Shown here: piece by piece, positions 1 to 6,105 of the stretch | Layout of the letters: every line of letters starts with the position of its first letter | Position numbering within the stretch: the stretch's first letter is position 1 | Assembly (NCBI GenBank): GCA_002385805.1 | Contig: DGEF01000018.1 | Span: forward strand, 16,046-25,107 | Source of the DNA: Peptococcaceae bacterium UBA3933 | GTDB taxonomy: Bacteria; Bacillota; Peptococcia; Peptococcales; BICA1-8 | Direction: 5' to 3' | DNA: 9,062 nt | Notes under the pieces: generated by a model | What the model saw: the letters and a program-made list of their open reading frames with translations, nothing else | Database searches by the model: none | Told to the model about the DNA's origin: nothing | Made by a program: the position numbers and the translations under genes

Positions 1-114
1 TGGCTTAAATTTAACAATTCTGCGTTAAAATTCAAGACATAAAAAATTGTAAAAAGGTTAACTTATTTTTAGAATAGATAATTGTTTGAAGCCTGAGGAA
101 AGCAAAGGGAGTTT
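1..114. other. AT-rich leader upstream of spoIVB
   Basis: No gene is visible here. In related genomes recN often precedes spoIVB, but no recN 3' end is recognisable in these bases. I looked for forespore (sigma-F/sigma-G) promoter motifs because spoIVB is a forespore gene in Bacillus. CATAAAA at 38-44 resembles a sigma-G -10, but no matching -35 lies at a suitable distance, so no promoter is called. Confidence 0.5.
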
Positions 115-120
115 AAGGAG
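115..120 (+). promoter_or_regulatory. Ribosome binding site that fixes the spoIVB start
   Basis: AAGGAG lies 10 bases before the GTG at 131. The more upstream in-frame TTG at 86 has no comparable Shine-Dalgarno sequence and would put 15 polar residues in front of the hydrophobic leader, so GTG 131 is preferred. Confidence 0.75.
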
Positions 121-130
121 TGAAAAATTA

Positions 131-1447
131 GTGCCCAAAGGCTTCAGAAAAACAATTTCTCTAATACTATCTATATTTCTTATTTCAATATTAATTATTC
201 CTGTTCAAGGCTATTTTAATTTGCCTTCAGAACAAAGAATATTTGTAGGGGATAAGTTAACGTTAGGTTTACCTTTTCCCGATACTTTCTTAGAGCGGCT
301 TAGTGTTAAAGTTGATGATGCCAATGATATTTTAAATTTAAAAGAAGATGTTTTGAATTTAATGGAAATGGCGCCTCCTGTAGCCAGTGAACCCGGAGAG
401 GTAAACCTGGAATTAAAAATCTTTGGTTTTATTCCTTTTAAAAAAATAAATGTAAACGTTGTCCCTAATTTAAGTTTATATCCAGGTGGTCAATCAGTAG
501 GTGTTTTATTAAGGACAGAAGGAATTTTAATAGTCGGCCAATCTCCGATTATTGATGAAAAGGGAAATGCCCATTTTCCCGCTAAAGATGTAGGTATCGA
601 AAACGGTGATATAATATTAAAACTAAATGATCATGAATTAATGACAGATGATCAATTAGCCAGATTAATCAATGATTACGGTAAAAAAAATAAAAAGGTG
701 ATTTTGACTCTGAAAAGAGGTAATCAGATTTTTACTAGAGAAGTTAAGCCTATTTATTGTCAGGAAACAGAAACTTATCGAATAGGTTTATTTGTTCGTG
801 ATAATGCAGGAGGAGTAGGTACCTTAACTTTTTATGATCCCGGTTCTAAAATATATGGAGCCCTGGGACATATGATTACAGATAGTTATACTAATCAGCA
901 GATTAATATTAAAAACGGAAAACTGGTTAGAGCATCTGTGGAAGGAATAAAAGTCGGCAAAAAAGGAGACCCTGGCGAAAAGATAGGGATGTTTGTGGAA
1001 AACTCAAATTTAGGCAGCATTGAGGTCAATACCTTCTGTGGAATATTTGGAAAGTTAAGCCAAAATAATATTCCCAATAGTTATTATACTAAACCGCTGC
1101 CGGTAGGGTTCGTAAATTCCATTGAAACCGGACCTGCGGAAATTTTAACTGTAGTAAAAGGTGAAAAAATTGAAAAGTTTTCAATTAATATTGAAAAAGT
1201 CATGCCGGCCAGGCGGGACGGTAAAGGAATGGTTATCCGGATTACTGACCCTGCTTTACTGGAAAAGACCGGCGGTATTATTCAAGGAATGAGCGGTTCT
1301 CCTATTATTCAAAACGGGAAATTAATAGGTGCGGTAACTCATGTTTTTGTCAATGACCCTACCCGTGGATATGGTATTTTTATTGAGGATATGTTAATTG
1401 AAGCAGGTATCATTACCTCCAAAACTTCGAAAAATCTTGGGGCATAA
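131..1447 (+). CDS. spoIVB: SpoIVB, sporulation serine peptidase (family S55)
   Basis: In Bacillus this forespore-made protease crosses into the intermembrane space and triggers pro-sigma-K processing by cleaving SpoIVFA, linking forespore and mother-cell programmes. From GTG 131 the product is 438 residues, against about 425 in B. subtilis. Residues 8-27 are a hydrophobic membrane anchor or signal segment. A PDZ-like domain spans about 122-196, including GIENGDIILKLND. The peptidase part follows. Candidate catalytic residues are H247 (in GALGHMI), D373 (in ITDPALL) and S388 (in GMSGSPII). Their spacings of 126 and 15 residues nearly match the 127 and 15 remembered for B. subtilis H236/D363/S378. 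An in-frame TTG at 86 would give 453 residues but lacks a ribosome binding site. The gene lies directly before spo0A, the conserved order in endospore formers, and appears intact. Confidence 0.96.
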   Translation: MPKGFRKTISLILSIFLISILIIPVQGYFNLPSEQRIFVGDKLTLGLPFPDTFLERLSVKVDDANDILNLKEDVLNLMEMAPPVASEPGEVNLELKIFGFIPFKKINVNVVPNLSLYPGGQSVGVLLRTEGILIVGQSPIIDEKGNAHFPAKDVGIENGDIILKLNDHELMTDDQLARLINDYGKKNKKVILTLKRGNQIFTREVKPIYCQETETYRIGLFVRDNAGGVGTLTFYDPGSKIYGALGHMITDSYTNQQINIKNGKLVRASVEGIKVGKKGDPGEKIGMFVENSNLGSIEVNTFCGIFGKLSQNNIPNSYYTKPLPVGFVNSIETGPAEILTVVKGEKIEKFSINIEKVMPARRDGKGMVIRITDPALLEKTGGIIQGMSGSPIIQNGKLIGAVTHVFVNDPTRGYGIFIEDMLIEAGIITSKTSKNLGA

Positions 1448-1461
1448 CCCAAGATTTTTTT
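1430..1461 (+). terminator. Rho-independent terminator of spoIVB
   Basis: A 12-bp stem has arms at 1430-1441 and 1448-1459, centred on CTTGGG/CCCAAG, around a 6-base loop. The run of T bases starting at 1455 gives the U tract, partly within the stem. The hairpin includes the last codons and the stop codon of spoIVB (1445-1447), so the terminator is built into the coding end. It suggests spo0A is transcribed mainly from its own promoter. Confidence 0.85.
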
Positions 1462-1533
1462 AATTTTTTAAAATTTTTGTATTAATAGCGAGAAATATGG
1501 AGGAATTTTTTTGAAAGTTTGGGACAAATTTTG

Positions 1534-1563
1534 GAAGGAGATTTTCTAATATTTGTCGAAAAG
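1534..1563 (+). promoter_or_regulatory. Possible sigma-H promoter of spo0A
   Basis: GAAGGAGAT (1534-1542), 12 bases, then GTCGAAAAG (1555-1563) resembles the sigma-H pattern RnAGGAwWW-N11/12-RnnGAATww, with mismatches in both elements. In B. subtilis spo0A has a sigma-H promoter in this region. A competing candidate is GGAGGAATT at 1499-1507, which fits the -35 perfectly but has only GACA where GAAT is expected. Either is plausible, and I see no good sigma-A promoter. Confidence 0.33.
1554..1560 (+). promoter_or_regulatory. 0A box (Spo0A binding site) upstream of spo0A
   Basis: TGTCGAA is an exact match to the Spo0A recognition heptamer TGNCGAA. It lies 73 bases before the spo0A start and overlaps the -10 of one sigma-H candidate. 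In Bacillus, Spo0A~P controls its own gene through such boxes, so autoregulation is the natural reading. A lone 7-mer can arise by chance in AT-rich DNA, but its position upstream of spo0A supports it. Confidence 0.65.
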
Positions 1564-1591
1564 CACTATAAAAAGAAAAGCATTATAAAAA
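1558..1591 (+). repeat. Two-copy 17-bp tandem repeat in the spo0A leader
   Basis: GAAAAGCACTATAAAAA at 1558-1574 is followed directly by GAAAAGCATTATAAAAA at 1575-1591, a head-to-tail duplication with one C/T difference. The first copy begins inside the 0A box. Each copy holds a TATAAA, but neither has a -35 at the right distance. The role is unknown: possibly a protein binding site, or slippage within the untranslated leader. Confidence 0.8.
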
Positions 1592-1615
1592 ATTAAAAAT
1601 ATTTTCAAGGAAATG

Positions 1616-1622
1616 TAGGGGG
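1616..1622 (+). promoter_or_regulatory. Ribosome binding site that fixes the spo0A start
   Basis: TAGGGGG lies 10 bases before GTG 1633. The upstream in-frame GTG at 1624 is only one base after it, too close to be used. Confidence 0.65.
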
Positions 1623-1632
1623 CGTGTTAATT

Positions 1633-2403
1633 GTGAAACCGATTAGATTACTGATTGCAGACGACAATAAAGAATTTTGCAGTCTTTTACAAGAATTTTT
1701 TGACAAACAAAGTGATATTGAATTGACCGGGATAGCCAGTAATGGGGTTGAAGCATTAAAAATGATTAAAGAAATGGAACCGGATGTGGTGGTCTTAGAT
1801 ATTATCATGCCTCATTTAGATGGCATTGGTGTTTTAGAAAGGCTTTCCGAAAATCAATTCCGACCCAAAATTATTATGTTAACAGCCTTTGGCCAGGAAT
1901 CCATGACCCAAAAATCTGTTCAGTTAGGGGCGGATTATTTCTTACTTAAACCCTTCGATATTGATGTTTTAGCCAACAGGATTCGCCAATTAGGAAACGG
2001 TTTGATTGCGCAAAATCCCATTAAACCTACACCGGCACCGGAAAAAACAAAAAATCTGCAAGTAGAGGTTACTAACATTATCCACCAAATGGGGGTTCCT
2101 GCTCACATTAAAGGATACCAGTATTTGCGTGATGCCATTCTCCTGGTTATTGACGAGGTAAACCTTTTAGGTGCAGTTACTAAAGAACTTTATCCTATGA
2201 TTGCAGAGAAATACCAAACAACACCCAGCAGAGTAGAAAGGGCTATCCGCCATGCTATTGAATTAGCCTGGGATCGTGGTAATGTAGAAATGATGAATAA
2301 ATTCTTTGGATACACTATTAACCTGGAGCGGGGCAAACCAACCAATTCGGAATTTATCGCCATGGTGGCAGATAAATTAAGATTGTCCTATAAAGTAAGT
2401 TAA
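1633..2403 (+). CDS. spo0A: Spo0A, sporulation master response regulator
   Basis: Spo0A is the phosphorylated transcription factor that commits the cell to sporulation by binding 0A boxes. From GTG 1633 the protein has 256 residues, slightly shorter than the 267 of B. subtilis. The receiver domain (about 1-122) shows the acidic pocket D10-D11 (IADDN), phosphoacceptor D56 (VVLDIIMP), T84 (LTA) and K106 (LLKP). A linker rich in Pro and Lys (about 128-142) leads to the C-terminal effector domain. This contains the nearly invariant Spo0A recognition helix SRVERAIRHAIE (199-210) and the closing motif KPTNSEFIAMVADKLRL. All expected functional residues are present. The gene follows spoIVB. Its stop codon shares the TTAA at 2400-2403 with the convergent yolD-like gene, and no terminator is visible beyond it. 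Confidence 0.97.
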   Translation: MKPIRLLIADDNKEFCSLLQEFFDKQSDIELTGIASNGVEALKMIKEMEPDVVVLDIIMPHLDGIGVLERLSENQFRPKIIMLTAFGQESMTQKSVQLGADYFLLKPFDIDVLANRIRQLGNGLIAQNPIKPTPAPEKTKNLQVEVTNIIHQMGVPAHIKGYQYLRDAILLVIDEVNLLGAVTKELYPMIAEKYQTTPSRVERAIRHAIELAWDRGNVEMMNKFFGYTINLERGKPTNSEFIAMVADKLRLSYKVS

Positions 2404-2732
2404 ACTGTTAAATTTATTTCTATTATTGAGTTTGTCTTGATTTCCTTGAATCCGTCATCACTGTTAATAATTAAACTTTTTTTATGGTAATTGATTTTAA
2501 CTATTTCACCGGAAATTTCAGTTATTCTTTTATTCTCATAAACAGAAAACTTTAGCTGTTTCTTATTTACATAGGCCTCGTGGACAATTTTATCAAACTC
2601 CGCTAATCTATCCTCACTTAAGAAAGGTTTTTCCACTTTGTGGTAAATGCGGTCATACATTTTATTGATTAAATCTTTATGTTCGGGCAGCATCATTGCT
2701 GTCCATTTAATTTTTCCCCGGTCTCTGATCAT
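2400..2732 (-). CDS. YolD-like protein
   Basis: This 110-residue protein matches the YolD-like family by its opening RDRGKIKWTAMMLPEHKDLI, the family signature. YolD-like proteins are usually encoded beside Y-family polymerases of the UvrX/YqjW type (B. subtilis yqjW-yqjX), and some plasmid versions are said to act like UmuD. There is no UmuD-type peptidase site here, and no molecular activity can be read from the sequence. It is the second gene of the SOS cassette. Its ATG overlaps the polymerase stop as ATGA (2729-2732), and its own GGAGGG (2741-2746, complement) lies 8 bases before the start, so the two are translationally coupled. At its 3' end the TAA overlaps the spo0A stop on the opposite strand. 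Confidence 0.9.
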   Translation of the reverse strand: MIRDRGKIKWTAMMLPEHKDLINKMYDRIYHKVEKPFLSEDRLAEFDKIVHEAYVNKKQLKFSVYENKRITEISGEIVKINYHKKSLIINSDDGFKEIKTNSIIEINLTV

Positions 2733-3988
2733 GCTTTATGCCCTCCAATTTTCTTTGCTCTCTCCAGCATAGTCCCTCCGCCGGTAAAGCTAACAGCCCG
2801 TAAAATAGCGTCATTACCAAACTTTTGGCGAATTTCGTCTTGGATATAGCCGATTTTGTGTTCCTTTAGTCTATCCTGGAATAGAGCTGTTTGGATAGTT
2901 TGGTCATCAGTAAGATTACCTACGGTTACGTAAATTTTCCGCACCGGCTGACCCCGATAATTTTCTTTTAAAATGTGCAGACAAGTGTTGTAGATGTCTT
3001 TAGTAATATTAGTGGGAGTGGTAATAGTGTGAGCGGAGTGAAAACCTCCACCATGGGAGTATCCATATCTTAATGCTAGGCTCACGGTTTTTCCGCATTT
3101 TTTAAACTGTCTCATCCTCCTGGTCACCTCTTCGCACAGCTCTAAAATCACTGTTTGAATTTCATTAAGCCGGGTATAGTCCCTGGCTAAAGTTATGCCC
3201 TGGCCAAAACTTTTTTGCTGTTCTTGGTAATTACTGCTAGTCACCGGGGAAAGGTCAATTCCCCAGGCATGGTTATAAAGTTGTTCTCCCATAATGCCAA
3301 ATCTTTTTTTTAATTGAGGTAAAGGATAATGAGCTAAGTCACCTAAGGTGATAATTCCCATGTTGTTTAAATTCCGTTTCATTCTGCTACCAATACCCCA
3401 GATTTGTTCCACTGGTTTATCCCAAAGTTTATGGGGCACATCTTTGTACCTACATTCCGCTATTCCTAAAGGGCTTTTTTTAGCTTCTACATCCAGAATT
3501 ACTTTGGCCAAAAATTTATTAGGACCTATCCCGATACAACAGGGTAAGCCTAATTCTTGGAAAATTGCATTTTTGATTTTTTGAGCTGCAGTCCATGTAT
3601 CTCCCCACAGTTTTTCGGTGCCGTCCAGACAAACCCAGCATTCATCCACACTGTAAATATGAATAAATTCCAGGGGTACAAAATTATTTAACAAATTAAT
3701 TACTTTCATGGACATTTCCAAGTAATAGGACATGCGGGCTTCTGCCAGATGGATAAAAGGTTGGCGGGGAATTTCAAACAGGCGACTTCCTGTTTTAATC
3801 CCAAAATCTTTCTTTAATTTGGGACTGGCAGCCAGTACAATACTGGAGGCAATATTTTTATCACCAATTACGGCCAAATAGGAATTTAAAGGGTCTAAGC
3901 CCCGCGCCACACACTCGCAACTGGCATAAAAGCTTTTTATATCTATACATAAAATTCGGTGTTCAGGTAACAGGGTGTAATCAATCAT
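2729..3988 (-). CDS. Y-family DNA polymerase (UvrX/YqjW-like, PolY2 type)
   Basis: This is a translesion polymerase of 419 residues, close to the roughly 412 of B. subtilis YqjW. Catalytic acids are D16 (CIDIKSFYASCE) and D115-E116 (YSVDECW). Y21, five residues after D16, is at the steric-gate position. GIGPNKFLAK (153-162) is the conserved palm loop, and IWGIGSRMKRNL (196-207) is the helix-hairpin-helix-like thumb motif. The little-finger domain follows, and QTALF at 366-370 fits the beta-clamp binding pattern QxxLF where UvrX proteins carry one. The start has a good GGAGAGGTG (3995-4003, complement). The gene is first in a two-gene operon with the YolD-like gene, under a consensus LexA box. 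It differs from housekeeping DinB in its YolD partner and larger C-terminal region. No defect is seen. Confidence 0.93.
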   Translation of the reverse strand: MIDYTLLPEHRILCIDIKSFYASCECVARGLDPLNSYLAVIGDKNIASSIVLAASPKLKKDFGIKTGSRLFEIPRQPFIHLAEARMSYYLEMSMKVINLLNNFVPLEFIHIYSVDECWVCLDGTEKLWGDTWTAAQKIKNAIFQELGLPCCIGIGPNKFLAKVILDVEAKKSPLGIAECRYKDVPHKLWDKPVEQIWGIGSRMKRNLNNMGIITLGDLAHYPLPQLKKRFGIMGEQLYNHAWGIDLSPVTSSNYQEQQKSFGQGITLARDYTRLNEIQTVILELCEEVTRRMRQFKKCGKTVSLALRYGYSHGGGFHSAHTITTPTNITKDIYNTCLHILKENYRGQPVRKIYVTVGNLTDDQTIQTALFQDRLKEHKIGYIQDEIRQKFGNDAILRAVSFTGGGTMLERAKKIGGHKA

Positions 3989-4002
3989 CTAAAACACCTC
4001 TC

Positions 4003-4016
4003 CGAACAAATGTTCC
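4003..4016 (-). promoter_or_regulatory. LexA (DinR) SOS box controlling the polymerase-yolD operon
   Basis: CGAACAAATGTTCC matches the Gram-positive LexA consensus CGAACRNRYGTTYC at every position and holds the perfect inverted repeat GAAC-N4-GTTC. It starts about 8 bases downstream of the -10 on the minus strand, covering the predicted transcription start and touching the Shine-Dalgarno sequence. LexA binding there would block initiation, so DNA-damage induction is predicted. Confidence 0.92.
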
Positions 4017-4023
4017 CTTTGTT

Positions 4024-4052
4024 ATTATAACAAGGATGTAGTTTCTGGACAA
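4024..4052 (-). promoter_or_regulatory. Sigma-A promoter of the SOS operon
   Basis: On the minus strand, TTGTCC (4052-4047; 4 of 6 to TTGACA) is followed after exactly 17 bases by a perfect TATAAT (4029-4024). Transcription should start near 4017, at the edge of the LexA box. The -10 lies within a perfect 15-base palindrome at 4019-4033 (TTGTTAT, T, ATAACAA). Confidence 0.85.
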
Positions 4053-4088
4053 TGGTCTTAGCCTGGAAATAAAGTGTAAAACGGGTTA

Positions 4089-4118
4089 TGTATACAAAGT
4101 CTTTTCTATCGAATACTA
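4089..4118 (+). promoter_or_regulatory. Possible forespore-type (sigma-G/F) promoter before steA
   Basis: TGTATA (4089-4094), 17 bases, then AATACTA (4112-4118) resembles the sigma-G pattern TGMATR / CATAMTA with one mismatch in each element. No good sigma-A promoter is apparent in this interval, yet the steA operon must have a promoter. This is a weak pattern match only. Confidence 0.22.
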
Positions 4119-4133
4119 AAAGTAAAAGCAAAA

Positions 4134-4151
4134 TTATCTGAAAATAGATAA
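4134..4151 (+). repeat. Short inverted repeat in the steA leader
   Basis: TTATCT (4134-4139) and AGATAA (4146-4151) form a perfect 6-bp inverted repeat around GAAAAT, ending 7 bases before the steA Shine-Dalgarno sequence. It is AT-rich and weak, so either a small leader hairpin or chance. Confidence 0.35.
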
Positions 4152-4172
4152 CGGATGTAGGAGTGCATCAAC

Positions 4173-5291
4173 TTGCTGTTAAAAGGCAAAGTTGTAGTTG
4201 ACGAAAAGACTAAAAATTTAACTAAGAGGATTCACCCGGGACAAATTGCTGTCATTAATCATCCCGATTTAGATGAAGTTGCGGCTCAGGCTTTAGTGGA
4301 GGCCAGAGTTAAGGCTGTTTTAAATGCCAGTAGCTCTATCACGGGTAAATACCCTAACCAAGGACCGGGAGTTTTATTAAATGCGGGTATTCCTCTTATT
4401 GATAATATCGGCCCTGGGATTATGGAATTAGTAGATGGGCAAATGGTATCTATTAAAAACACCGAAATCTGGTGTGAAGATAAACTGATAGGCTCCGGGA
4501 AAATTATGGATTATGAACGATTAACAAATCTTTTGGCCCAGACTCAAAAAAATATAAATTTTGAATTAAATAAATTTGTTACCAATACTTTAAGTTACGC
4601 TCTAAGAGAAAAGGAATTGATCTTAAATAACCTGGTTTATCCTCAAATCGCCACAAAGATTTCCGGTAAGCATGTGGTAATTGTAGTTCGGGGAAAAGGA
4701 TATAAAGAAGATTTACTGGCCATTAGACCCTATCTAAACGAAGTAAAACCAGTGTTAATAGGTGTGGACGGAGGGGCAGATGCTTTAGTAGAACTAGGTT
4801 ATCGTCCCCATTTGATTATCGGTGATATGGACAGTATCAGTGACAGGACCTTAAAGAGTAAAGCTGAATTAGTAGTTCATGCTTACCTCAATGGAAAAGC
4901 CCCCGGTATCGAAAGATTAAAAAAACTGGGTTTAAAATATATTCTTTTTCCGGCTCCCGGTACCAGTGAAGATGCGGCTATGTTATTAGCTTATGCCAAA
5001 GGAGCGGAATTAATCGTTGCCGTCGGCACTCACTCCAATATGATTGATTTTTTAGAAAAGGGACGTTCAGGAATGGCCAGTACTTTTTTAGTAAGAATAA
5101 AAATAGGACAAAAATTAATAGATGCCAAAGGTGTCAGTAAACTATACCGGCCTAAATTACGTTTCAGCCATTTAGCCAAGATATTTATTGCTGGTTTAAT
5201 TCCTATTTTTATTGTTTTTTCTGTTTCACCTATTTTAAATCAGTTTTGGCGCATACTAATCTTAAAGTTGCGCCTTTTAATGAGGATCTAG
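4173..5291 (+). CDS. steA: SteA-like cytokinetic ring protein (TPK-like, membrane anchored)
   Basis: SteA (Cg1603 in Corynebacterium glutamicum) localises to the division site with SteB and promotes cell separation. This 372-residue homologue has an N-terminal domain with HPDLDEVAAQALVEARVKAVLN (30-51) and GPGVLLNAGIPLIDNIG (64-80). A thiamine-pyrophosphokinase-like domain follows, with GVDGGAD (197-203), IIGDMDS (215-221) and PGTSEDAA (262-269), which keep the acidic pattern of the TPK fold. A transmembrane helix at about 336-357 (IFIAGLIPIFIVFSVSP) comes before a short basic tail, predicting a cytoplasmic enzyme-like domain tethered to the membrane. Start is TTG 4173, with TAGGAG (4158-4163) 9 bases upstream. 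It leads a four-gene operon, and its stop overlaps the steB ribosome binding site. Whether it binds a nucleotide or is catalytic is unknown. Confidence 0.88.
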   Translation: MLLKGKVVVDEKTKNLTKRIHPGQIAVINHPDLDEVAAQALVEARVKAVLNASSSITGKYPNQGPGVLLNAGIPLIDNIGPGIMELVDGQMVSIKNTEIWCEDKLIGSGKIMDYERLTNLLAQTQKNINFELNKFVTNTLSYALREKELILNNLVYPQIATKISGKHVVIVVRGKGYKEDLLAIRPYLNEVKPVLIGVDGGADALVELGYRPHLIIGDMDSISDRTLKSKAELVVHAYLNGKAPGIERLKKLGLKYILFPAPGTSEDAAMLLAYAKGAELIVAVGTHSNMIDFLEKGRSGMASTFLVRIKIGQKLIDAKGVSKLYRPKLRFSHLAKIFIAGLIPIFIVFSVSPILNQFWRILILKLRLLMRI

Positions 5292-5303
5292 GGGGAGAAT
5301 TAA

Positions 5304-6104
5304 TTGATTATTGATTTCCGGTATCATATAGCCTCCTTAGTAGCAATTTTTATAGCTTTGGGTTTAGGAATATTAATTGGCAGTACTTTAGTGGGTCAAG
5401 ATTTTATGGAAAATGTAGCCAATGAACAGAGGGCTTTGATTGAAAGGTTAGAAGAAGATTATTTAAGTTTAAGGCAGGAGACTAAAAATTTAAAGTTAGA
5501 ATTAAATGAAAAAAACTCTCAGTTAGCTTTTTATCAAAATTTTATGCTGGAAAACAGGATACATTTTATCCGTGATAAATTACAGGGTAGAAATTTTGCT
5601 ATTGTGCAGATAGGTCAAAATGAATACACTCCGGAAGTTATAAAAATATTAGAGGAAGCGGGAGCAGGAATAATTACCGCCAATTTTTTTAGTCAAGAGG
5701 CTATCCGGATAGAAAATGTTAATTTATTTGTTGAAGAAATCGGAAAATTTATTCTGAAAGGGGAGCAGGGAGAGCTTGTAGGGTTTTTGACAGAAAATCA
5801 GTTTATGGAAACCATGGGCACCCATGACCAACCTTTAGATGGAATAATCTTTCTAGATTCTGTGGAAGAAAGGGAGCAAGAACTGTTTTCAGAATTGAAA
5901 ATTTCAATTATTAAATTTCTGGAAAAAAATTTACCTGTATATATAGTTCATACAGGTAAAAGCAAAAATTCATTACTGGCAGAACTGAATAATTTCCCGG
6001 GTGTTTTTAGTATTGAAAATTTTGATAACATTTATGGTCAAATAGCTTTAGTTTTGCAGTTGATGGACTCTGGACAGTTTACAGATAAAGAGGTGACTAA
6101 TTAG
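5304..6104 (+). CDS. steB: SteB-like protein (MctB 'copper transporter' family)
   Basis: This 266-residue protein matches the family annotated as copper transporter MctB (Pfam PF11382), which includes corynebacterial SteB. After the typical opening IIDFRYHIASLVAIF comes one transmembrane helix (about 8-28) and a heptad-rich coiled coil (about 38-77). The remaining mixed alpha/beta domain (about 95-255) is probably extracytoplasmic. There are no cysteines and only four histidines, and with a single membrane span a copper-transport role is hard to support. A partnership with SteA in envelope or septum function fits the context better. Start is TTG 5304, with GGGGGAG (5291-5297) 6 bases upstream, overlapping the steA stop. 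The next gene starts one base after its stop. In Corynebacterium and Mycobacterium the homologue also sits directly after steA. Confidence 0.85.
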   Translation: MIIDFRYHIASLVAIFIALGLGILIGSTLVGQDFMENVANEQRALIERLEEDYLSLRQETKNLKLELNEKNSQLAFYQNFMLENRIHFIRDKLQGRNFAIVQIGQNEYTPEVIKILEEAGAGIITANFFSQEAIRIENVNLFVEEIGKFILKGEQGELVGFLTENQFMETMGTHDQPLDGIIFLDSVEEREQELFSELKISIIKFLEKNLPVYIVHTGKSKNSLLAELNNFPGVFSIENFDNIYGQIALVLQLMDSGQFTDKEVTN

Positions 6105-6105
6105 T

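Noticed and set aside
86..130. N-terminal extension of SpoIVB from TTG 86
   Set aside because: There is no ribosome binding site before TTG 86, whereas AAGGAG precedes GTG 131 at good spacing and the resulting N-terminus looks like a normal SpoIVB leader.
895..1077. 60-residue open frame on the minus strand
   Set aside because: It lies wholly inside spoIVB, has no recognisable motif or ribosome binding site, and is a shadow of the catalytic domain coding.
1605..1808. 67-residue open frame on the minus strand
   Set aside because: It is antisense to the Spo0A receiver domain, whose protein motifs explain the sequence fully.
3348..3584. 78-residue open frame on the plus strand
   Set aside because: It is antisense to the Y-family polymerase and has no independent support.
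4107..4113. TATCGAA as a second 0A box before steA
   Set aside because: It deviates from TGNCGAA at the conserved G, and a 7-mer with one mismatch is expected by chance in this much AT-rich DNA.
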